Shown piece after piece: positions 1 through 4,784 of a stretch of 6,116 nucleotides of DNA (positions are counted from its first letter, which is position 1; the number at the start of each line of letters is the position of its first letter). Position numbers and translations under genes: made by a program. The stretch is from a bacterium (GTDB lineage: Bacteria > Cyanobacteriota > Sericytochromatia > S15B-MN24 > VGJW01): assembly GCA_021790035.1 (NCBI GenBank), contig JAJYIO010000177.1, positions 1 to 6,116 on the forward strand. Reading direction: 5' to 3'. Under the pieces are notes generated by a model that was not told where the DNA came from, did not search any database, and saw only the letters and a program-made list of their open reading frames with translations.

Positions 1-104
1 ACGGGCCAGGAGTGATCCTCCTTGACCACCACCCGCAGGCCCATCGGCAGGGTGTGCACGGACAGTGCGGGTCCGGCCGTGGCCGGTGAGAGCGGCTTTT
101 TCAC
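1..104 (-). CDS. M16 family zinc metallopeptidase, N-terminal fragment (cut by window edge)
   Basis: Only the first 34 codons are inside the window, reading leftwards off position 1. After a short Lys/Pro/Ser/Ala leader the translation reads SVHTLPMGLRVVVKEDHSWP. This matches the opening strand of M16 (pitrilysin / processing-peptidase-like) proteins, where a 'tLpNGLrvvv.edh..P' block precedes the zinc-binding HxxEH motif. That motif would lie beyond the left edge, so catalytic competence cannot be judged. The usual Asn before Gly is Met here. I chose GTG at 102-104 because GGAG (109-112 read on the minus strand) sits 4 nt upstream and the reading begins 14 nt after the dCTP deaminase stop, consistent with cotranscription. 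No obvious hydrophobic signal peptide is visible in the first residues. The family assignment rests on a short motif and is fairly but not fully secure. Confidence 0.72.
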   Translation of the reverse strand, partial: MKKPLSPATAGPALSVHTLPMGLRVVVKEDHSWP

Positions 105-108
105 GTTG

Positions 109-112
109 CTCC
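109..112 (-). promoter_or_regulatory. Shine-Dalgarno GGAG for the M16 peptidase
   Basis: GGAG on the minus strand, 4 nt before the GTG at 102-104. It supports that non-ATG start and lies in the 14-nt gap after the dCTP deaminase stop codon. Confidence 0.55.
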
Positions 113-118
113 GCTGAT

Positions 119-844
119 CTACTGCTGCTGGGAATCGTCGTGGGGCGCAGAGACTTGGCCCACAGGAGGTGCGGAGCCGGGCACCGGCTTGCCCTCAGCA
201 CCCTTCCTTGCGGGCGAAGCCCGCCCGGAGCCTGACCGGCGCCGCCGGATGGCCTCGTACTCGGGGTCGAGGTGGTAGTTGGACTCGAACGCCCCGGTCT
301 TTCCGGAGTACTTGCTGTAGGTCTTCTGGTCGTAGGGCAAGCGGGTGGGATTCCCGCCGAAGAAGCACAACTGGGCGATCCGGACCCCCGGGTACAGCGC
401 GATCGGCACGCGGCTGACGTTGTGAAGCTCGAAGGTGATCGAGCCGGCGAACCCCGGATCGACGAATCCGGCCGTGGCGTGGATCAAGAGCCCGAGCCGC
501 CCCCACGACGATCGCCCCTCGACCCGAACCGAGATATCCGCCGGCACGCGCACGAACTCCATGCTGGCCGCCAGGGCGAACTCGCCCGGATGCAGGATGA
601 ACGCACGCTCGGGAGGCACGCGGTACGAGCGCATCACCGGCGCCTGGTCCGAGGCCGGGCCCGCCGTGGGATCGAGGAAGGCGACGTTGGCAACGTCCAC
701 GACCTTGAAGTCAGTCCCCAGGCGAATATCGACGGACGTCGGACCGAACTGCTCGCGGGGGTTGACGATCGGCGTGATGATCACCCGCCGACCGGGGTCG
801 GGATCGGTGAGCCGGGCCAGGAGTTCGAGTTCGTTGAGGATCAC
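119..844 (-). CDS. dcd: dCTP deaminase (possibly dUMP-forming type)
   Basis: Deaminates dCTP toward dUTP, or directly to dUMP in the bifunctional type, supplying dUMP for thymidylate synthesis in the cytoplasm. The 241-aa product has the family core: PTSVDIRLG (35-43), the nucleotide-binding GRSSWGRLG (110-118), HATAGFVDPGF (122-132), catalytic Glu139 in the TFELHN strand, PGVRIAQL (152-159) and PYDQKTYSKYSGK (170-182). The HxTAGFxDPGF block resembles the mycobacterial bifunctional dCTP deaminase:dUTPase more than E. coli Dcd (HVTAHRIDPGW); the dUMP-forming call is inference. Two oddities are a Lys at 182, where I expect the conserved Gln, and a tail of about 42 residues (RRRR, then Gly/Pro/Ser, ending QQQ) beyond the usual 170-195 aa, with laxer codon use. 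The start is GTG at 844: GGAGG lies 7 nt upstream and the GTGA overlap joins it to the preceding stop. Extending 80 codons to an ATG at 1084 adds Arg/Gly/Pro-rich sequence overlapping the neighbour, so I reject it. Confidence 0.95.
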   Translation of the reverse strand: MILNELELLARLTDPDPGRRVIITPIVNPREQFGPTSVDIRLGTDFKVVDVANVAFLDPTAGPASDQAPVMRSYRVPPERAFILHPGEFALAASMEFVRVPADISVRVEGRSSWGRLGLLIHATAGFVDPGFAGSITFELHNVSRVPIALYPGVRIAQLCFFGGNPTRLPYDQKTYSKYSGKTGAFESNYHLDPEYEAIRRRRSGSGRASPARKGAEGKPVPGSAPPVGQVSAPHDDSQQQ

Positions 845-2124
845 GCCCGGGCCTCCATGAGCCGGTGGACTCCCGCAGTCTCGAGAGACTTGAGCACCAG
901 GGCGTCGAGCGCCAGCACCCGCAGGCCGAAGGCCCGCACGGGGTCCGGGCTGGCCAGCGCATCGGATAGCCAGGTGAGGCGGCTGCGCTCCAGAGCCAGC
1001 CAGCCGCCGTTCAGGATGTGAGCGGCCGACAGGGGCACCTCGCGCAGCCCGTCGAGAACCTGGTAGACGTCCTCGGGCGTGCAATCCTCCCGCGCCAGGA
1101 GGCGTTCTCGCCCGGCGCGCACGGTTGCCAGATCCAGGCCCGGCCGGGCACTGGCCAGGATGCCGGCGGACAGCCTCTGCGCGGCAAACTCGGCCGCCTC
1201 GGCATCCTCGCGACCGTAGGCGCGCTCGAGCGGGGTCCCGGCCGTCCGCGACGGCGAAGCCGAAACCTCCGTAGACGATGCAGAAGCTGGCGGAAGGTGG
1301 CCTGCGACGACGTCCTGGAAGACCCGCTGGAGTTCACCGCCGAGGAGACCCCGGCGCTCGAGCTCGACGGCCACGGCCGCGATGCGATCCCCCAGCGCGG
1401 GCGGATCCTGGACGGGCAACGCGTCTGGCCCGGTCGCGGCCCGGGATCCGACGCTCGCTCCAAGCTGGGCCAACCAGCGCTCGACCAGGGCGAACCCGTA
1501 AGCGGGACCAAGAACGCTGGCGGCCTGGCGGTCCAGTGTCCCGACGTCCGCGGGCGGGACCTCGGTATGGCCACCAGCCTCGACCGGACGCGCCCCGGCC
1601 AGAGCCAGGGCAGCGACGGCCCGGCGCGGCCACTCGAGCGGCGCCAGCGCCAGCCACACGGGCAACGGAATGAACCCGTCCGCATCGAACTCGAGGTCCT
1701 CGCCCACGAGCACGATGGGTGCCAGGTTCGCATCCCCGACGACGGCCTGCAAGACCTCGAAGGCCTCGGGAGGTGGCGGCATCTGCCCGGGAAGCTTGAG
1801 CAGGGCGCGCTCGATGGCGGCCAGGCGATCGGACATCGCGGCGAGGCCAGGATCGATCGCGGCCAGCCCCGGTTGGTCAGCCGGCTCGGCACCCGGATCG
1901 CGGGCCGTCTCGATCCACCGGGCGATGTGCGGCAAGACCACGGCGACCTCGGCAAACACGACGTCCAGGCGCTGGCCCAGCCGGCTTGCGACGGCCGCCC
2001 CCGGGCTTCGCGCCTCGGGCGCCGCGTCGCCGACGAACCGCCTGGCCCGGGCCAGGCGGCCCATCAAGGAGGCCAGCGTCCGGAGCGATTTTTGCCGCAG
2101 TGCGGGGGCGGATTCGGCGATCAT
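841..2124 (-). CDS. Hypothetical Ala/Leu-rich helical protein, first gene of the dcd operon
   Basis: I do not recognise a family for this 427-aa protein. It is dominated by Ala, Leu, Arg, Pro and Glu and looks mainly alpha-helical. It starts with a basic helix (about 8-30), then a segment that could form a short coiled coil (about 88-111), a Pro-rich hinge (LPGQMPPPPE, 111-120), and a globular-looking block with strand-like and hydrophobic stretches (134-177). A low-complexity Ser/Ala/Pro linker (about 277-298) precedes a well-ordered helical C-terminus (300-424). No signal peptide or convincing membrane helix is seen, so it is probably cytoplasmic; only one Cys is present (348). Its TGA overlaps the dcd GTG (GTGA), so it is very likely cotranscribed with dcd. 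There is no good Shine-Dalgarno before the ATG at 2124, but a TAGAAT -10-like box ends 9 nt upstream, so a near-leaderless mRNA is plausible. Met21 (2062-2064) is the next ATG and also lacks a ribosome site. A nucleotide-metabolism role would be guilt by association only. Confidence 0.8.
   Translation of the reverse strand: MIAESAPALRQKSLRTLASLMGRLARARRFVGDAAPEARSPGAAVASRLGQRLDVVFAEVAVVLPHIARWIETARDPGAEPADQPGLAAIDPGLAAMSDRLAAIERALLKLPGQMPPPPEAFEVLQAVVGDANLAPIVLVGEDLEFDADGFIPLPVWLALAPLEWPRRAVAALALAGARPVEAGGHTEVPPADVGTLDRQAASVLGPAYGFALVERWLAQLGASVGSRAATGPDALPVQDPPALGDRIAAVAVELERRGLLGGELQRVFQDVVAGHLPPASASSTEVSASPSRTAGTPLERAYGREDAEAAEFAAQRLSAGILASARPGLDLATVRAGRERLLAREDCTPEDVYQVLDGLREVPLSAAHILNGGWLALERSRLTWLSDALASPDPVRAFGLRVLALDALVLKSLETAGVHRLMEARA
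852..856 (-). promoter_or_regulatory. Shine-Dalgarno GGAGG that fixes the dcd start
   Basis: A full GGAGG on the minus strand, 7 nt before GTG at 842-844. It lies inside the last codons of the upstream gene and decides for the short 241-aa dcd reading over an ATG-initiated 321-aa one. Together with the GTGA stop/start overlap it suggests translational coupling. Confidence 0.75.
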
Positions 2125-2133
2125 GAGTCCGTG

Positions 2134-2161
2134 ATTCTAACCGGGGCCGCCATCTTGTCGC
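2134..2161 (-). promoter_or_regulatory. Candidate promoter of the hypothetical-dcd-M16 operon, near-leaderless
   Basis: On the minus strand, TAGAAT (2134-2139) differs from the sigma-70 -10 consensus at one base. GCGACA (2156-2161) matches four of six -35 bases at a 16-nt spacing. Only 9 nt separate the -10 box from the ATG at 2124, so transcription would start 0 to 3 nt before the start codon. This fits the absence of a Shine-Dalgarno sequence. It is a consensus match by eye without experimental support. Confidence 0.4.
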
Positions 2162-2211
2162 CACTGCCAGGGCCGGGATCGCCCTCTTGCAGTCGCAACC
2201 GGGTCGGGCCC

Positions 2212-2224
2212 GTTCGAGCCGAAC
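2212..2224. repeat. Small inverted repeat GTTCG-AGC-CGAAC
   Basis: A perfect 5-bp inverted repeat with a 3-nt centre in the divergent intergenic region. It could be a short operator half-site pair or a small hairpin, but it is short enough to occur by chance. The half-site order GTTC...GAAC is the reverse of the LexA-type GAAC-N4-GTTC box, so I do not call it an SOS site. Confidence 0.2.
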
Positions 2225-2258
2225 CGATCTCGTGCCGGGCCGCGGACCAAGAGGACGG

Positions 2259-2287
2259 CAAACATTTCGGGTATCTTTCTTACACTT
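2259..2287 (+). promoter_or_regulatory. AT-rich pocket, candidate promoter of the lipoprotein gene
   Basis: Ten of 29 bases here are G or C, in sharp contrast to the surrounding DNA. TATCTT (2272-2277) and TACACT (2281-2286) each match four of six -10 bases, but neither has a good -35 box at 16-18 nt. Local melting makes this the best candidate start region for the + strand unit, leaving a leader of roughly 50-70 nt before ATG 2346. The exact box is not resolved. Confidence 0.25.
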
Positions 2288-2345
2288 GGCCGTGTGCTAT
2301 CCGACTTCCAGGCCTCGGGTCTGGCTTCAACGAGTTTTCTTGCCG

Positions 2346-4676
2346 ATGAAACCCTCGATGGCATCTCGCGATTTCCGCTCGTCCCTCGTCCCGCTCGTTC
2401 TCGGGACGCTCGTGGCGACTCTCTCGAGTGGCTGCGCCATCGGAGCGATCGCGACGATCGTCGGGCGCATCACGTCGGCCAAGAGCGCGAGCCAGCTCGC
2501 CCCGAGCTGGCCCACGGACGACACGGTCGAACTCGTCGATCAGTCGATCGCGTTCGGCGATCCCAAGATTCAGGGGAGCCTGGCCAGCGCCTTTGGCGGC
2601 AAGGGCCTCCTGGCCACCTCGTCGACCGGCGTGGCCACGATCAGCCCGCCGCCCATGACCTTGCCCTTGACCTCCCTGGGCTCCCACCTGCAGGTCGCGA
2701 CACCCTACAACCTCGCGGTTCCGGCCAAGACGATCGGCATCCCGGAGTCCAGCAGCAGCATCCCCGCCACGTCGATCACCTTCGCCCAGACCCCGGCGGG
2801 CAACGCTACCTATAACTTCCCTGGCGTGGGGACCGTCCCGCTGTCCCAGGCCTGCACCCTAGCATCTCAGCCGGCGTACGCGGGCCTGACCCTGGGCACC
2901 CCCGTCGACATGAGCTCGTCGACGAGCACCAGCGAAGCCATCCCGAATGTCGAAGACGTCACGGTAGCCTCGGGGAGCCTCGTCGTGCCCGTGAACAACA
3001 ACACGGCCGCCGTGATCTCCTCGCTCGTGATCACCGTGACGGATGCCAACAACAACACCGTGGCATCGCTGCCGGCTGGCGCGGCGAACGGGACGATTCA
3101 ACCCCGTACCTCCGCGACGTACAGCTTCGACCTGACCGGAAAGACGATCGCGAGCCCCGTCACGATCTCGGTGAGCATCACCGCCGCCATGCCCGGCAGC
3201 ACCCCGCTCTCGCAGATCCATCCCAGCACCGATGGCTTCACCGTCGGCGCGACCACGCTCGCCATCCAGCCGCAGAGCGGCCACGTCCACATGCCCGCCC
3301 AGCAGGGGACCAATCCCCTGCTGAGCAGCTACAACCCCGCGCTCGCGCCGATCGTGCAGACTTTCCCGGTCACCAGCCGCATCGCGACGGCCTCGGGGAT
3401 CACCGCCGTGGACTCCGTCTCGGTGGGGTCGGGCTCGCTGACGATCACCCTGAACAACGGACTGGCGGTTGCGGGCAACTTCGACCTTGCCTTCAACGGA
3501 ATCACGAACGTCAATTCGGCCATCCTCACATCCTCCCCGGGGGCGCCCACGATCACGGCCAACGCCGGCGTCCTGTCCCTGCCGATCGCCGCGAGCACGA
3601 CCTCGGTCATCACCGTCCCGCTGAACGGCGCCACCATCACTCCGGACGCTACCGGAGACGTCACGGCGACGCTCACGCCCACCACGCAGGACTCCTCGCC
3701 GTCTGCGACGACGAACGGTTATGCCTACGTGACATCCTCGGACAGCCTCGGCGGCAGCGTGACCTTGAGCCCGATGACTTTCTCGAGCGTCGTGGGTTCG
3801 TTCAACGTCACCGAGCCGATCGCCTCCCAGACGGTGCCCCTCGATCTTCCGACCGAGATCACCCAGACCGGTATCGCCCCCGGGGCGATCGCCATCTCGC
3901 TCGATCTTGCCAACCAGAGCGAGCTGTCGGGCGTGCTCGATCCCCAGATCGTGGGCATCGCATCGAGCGGAGTCCAGGTCCCGCTGGTCCTCAACGCCAC
4001 CGCCAGTCCGCCCCAGACCGTGTTCTCGGGCGCCTTCGCCGGAGCCACGACCGCCGGGGCTACCCAGTCGACCACGATCCGGATCGACCAGACGAACTCC
4101 AACATCCTGCAGCTCCTGGCAGCTGGCGTGTCGCAGCTCCAGATCGGCGGCGCGGCCACGATCACGGCCAGCCATGCCAGCATCAACTCGACCGATCAGA
4201 TCGGGGGACAGGTCTCCATCGCGATCCCGCTCAGCCTCGTCGTGCCCGCCTTCGGCCCCAACCAGGCCGAACCTGCCTACGACGTCAATCCCCCGACCCC
4301 CGTGACCCTGAGCGCCCAGACCGCCTCGCAACTCCAGAACTTGCAATCGGCCGAACTCGACTTTCGCGTCGACAACGGCTGGCACTTCCCGCTGACCGTG
4401 AACGTGCTGCTATCGACGACATCCGATCCCTACACGGACAGCGGCGCCATCGTGCGCACGCTCTCGCTGGGCTCGGGCCCGACGACGCTCTCCTCGCTCG
4501 TTCTCGACTCGCAGCAGATCGCGATGCTGCCCCAGCTCAAGACCATCGGGTTCCAGATCACTTCCCCGGGAACCGGTGGCCAGGCGATATCGATCCTGTC
4601 GACCGATGCCATCGCCTTCCAGATCACTGCCCACGTCAAGGCCCAGCTCAGCACCGGGTTGCTCAGCAAAATCTGA
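2346..4676 (+). CDS. Large predicted lipoprotein with repeated beta-rich modules
   Basis: Not a family I can name. The 776-aa product opens with a basic n-region (Lys2, Arg8, Arg11), a hydrophobic core (LVPLVLGTLVATL, 14-26) and SSGC, whose Cys30 fits the permissive bacterial lipobox. The +2 residue is Ala rather than Asp, compatible with outer-membrane sorting. Because AIGAIATIVG follows the Cys, an uncleaved membrane anchor is the alternative. The remainder is rich in Ser, Thr, Ala, Val and Asn with alternating beta-strand patterns. At least three related modules appear near 203-279, 355-445 and 668-760, sharing S-L-x-V-x-V-N-N near the front and L-x-G-x-x-I near the end. Only one other Cys (170) is present and no enzyme motif is seen. 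The start is ATG 2346; ATG 2358 would also keep a workable signal peptide, and neither has a clear Shine-Dalgarno. The stop is 108 nt before the preferred start of the barrel gene, so a shared envelope role as periplasmic or surface partner is inferred. Confidence 0.85.
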   Translation: MKPSMASRDFRSSLVPLVLGTLVATLSSGCAIGAIATIVGRITSAKSASQLAPSWPTDDTVELVDQSIAFGDPKIQGSLASAFGGKGLLATSSTGVATISPPPMTLPLTSLGSHLQVATPYNLAVPAKTIGIPESSSSIPATSITFAQTPAGNATYNFPGVGTVPLSQACTLASQPAYAGLTLGTPVDMSSSTSTSEAIPNVEDVTVASGSLVVPVNNNTAAVISSLVITVTDANNNTVASLPAGAANGTIQPRTSATYSFDLTGKTIASPVTISVSITAAMPGSTPLSQIHPSTDGFTVGATTLAIQPQSGHVHMPAQQGTNPLLSSYNPALAPIVQTFPVTSRIATASGITAVDSVSVGSGSLTITLNNGLAVAGNFDLAFNGITNVNSAILTSSPGAPTITANAGVLSLPIAASTTSVITVPLNGATITPDATGDVTATLTPTTQDSSPSATTNGYAYVTSSDSLGGSVTLSPMTFSSVVGSFNVTEPIASQTVPLDLPTEITQTGIAPGAIAISLDLANQSELSGVLDPQIVGIASSGVQVPLVLNATASPPQTVFSGAFAGATTAGATQSTTIRIDQTNSNILQLLAAGVSQLQIGGAATITASHASINSTDQIGGQVSIAIPLSLVVPAFGPNQAEPAYDVNPPTPVTLSAQTASQLQNLQSAELDFRVDNGWHFPLTVNVLLSTTSDPYTDSGAIVRTLSLGSGPTTLSSLVLDSQQIAMLPQLKTIGFQITSPGTGGQAISILSTDAIAFQITAHVKAQLSTGLLSKI
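2952..3182 (+). repeat. Internal module A of the lipoprotein (residues 203-279)
   Basis: The front is V-T-V-A-S-G-S-L-V-V-P-V-N-N and the end is F-D-L-T-G-K-T-I followed by an alternating T/V/S strand. Module B matches at V-x-V-x-S-G-S-L and N-N in front and at L-x-G-x-T-I at the rear. This is a protein-level similarity seen by eye; the DNA of the two copies has diverged. NNNT occurs twice inside this module (residues 217-220 and 235-238). Confidence 0.45.
3408..3680 (+). repeat. Internal module B of the lipoprotein (residues 355-445)
   Basis: Aligned to module A with its first motif 153 residues further on: V-S-V-G-S-G-S-L-T-I-T-L-N-N, then V-P-L-N-G-A-T-I and a T-A-T-L strand. The interior is about 10 residues longer than in A. 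The pattern suggests a duplicated beta-sandwich (Ig-like or LEA/WHy-like) domain; the fold is inference. Confidence 0.45.
4347..4625 (+). repeat. Internal module C of the lipoprotein (residues 668-760)
   Basis: A more divergent copy: A-E-L-D-F-R-V-D-N-G corresponds to the S-L-x-V-x-V-N-N front, and L-V-L-D-S-Q-Q-I to the L-x-G-x-x-I rear. The chain then ends with a strand-rich stretch to SKI. A possible fourth remnant, G-A-I-A-I-S-L-D-L-A-N, begins near residue 513. Confidence 0.35.
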
Positions 4677-4744
4677 AAGTAGCGCATGTCGACCGGACCC
4701 TCGGGCCAGCACTCCCCAGACAGACTCTCTCCTCGCACGGCAAG

Positions 4745-4775
4745 CGCCCCCCCCGGCGCCAGCTCGGCGGGGGCG
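4745..4775 (+). repeat. GC hairpin containing a C8 tract upstream of the barrel gene
   Basis: CGCCCCC (4745-4751) is perfectly complementary to GGGGGCG (4769-4775), with a possible inner GCC/GGC pairing (4758-4760 with 4766-4768). There is no following U-tract, so it is not a standard intrinsic terminator. Eight consecutive C residues (4747-4754) form part of one arm. The other arm lies just before the weak GGA ribosome site (4776-4778) of ATG 4785, so folding could influence initiation there. No function is shown. Confidence 0.3.
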
Positions 4776-4784
4776 GGATCCCGC

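Larger units (their letters stand above)
2125..2345. other. Divergent intergenic region
   Basis: These 221 nt separate the start codons of two divergent transcription units, so both promoters should lie here. I see no RNA gene or small ORF with a credible ribosome site. The content is the minus-strand candidate promoter, a 5-bp inverted repeat at 2212-2224 and an AT-rich pocket near 2259-2287. Open frames crossing it are GC-rich shadow readings, including the upstream extension of the lipoprotein frame to an ATG at 2187, which would bury the signal peptide behind 53 residues. Confidence 0.6.

Noticed and set aside
845..1084. 80-codon N-terminal extension of dCTP deaminase to an ATG at 1084
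   Set aside because: Unlike any dCTP deaminase N-terminus and overlaps the upstream gene out of frame. The GTG at 844 has GGAGG at ideal spacing and begins where the family normally begins.
2212..2224. LexA/SOS box
   Set aside because: The half-sites are in the order GTTC-N5-GAAC, not GAAC-N4-GTTC, and the flanks do not match.
2187..2345. 53-codon upstream extension of the lipoprotein frame
   Set aside because: Would place a Pro/Arg-rich stretch before the signal peptide and run through the AT-rich candidate promoter region.
1018..2349. 443-codon open frame on the plus strand, opposite the 427-aa hypothetical gene
   Set aside because: Gly/Arg/Gln/Pro-rich shadow without a credible ribosome site. 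The minus-strand reading is supported by the GTGA overlap with dcd and the promoter-like box.
2859..4385. 508-codon open frame on the minus strand, antisense to the lipoprotein gene
   Set aside because: Arg/Gly/Asp/His-rich with no domain-like pattern, typical of a GC-rich shadow frame. The + strand reading has a signal peptide, repeated modules and sensible composition.
4745..4775. Intrinsic terminator between the lipoprotein and barrel genes
   Set aside because: The GC-rich stem is not followed by a run of T, so cotranscription remains the simpler reading.
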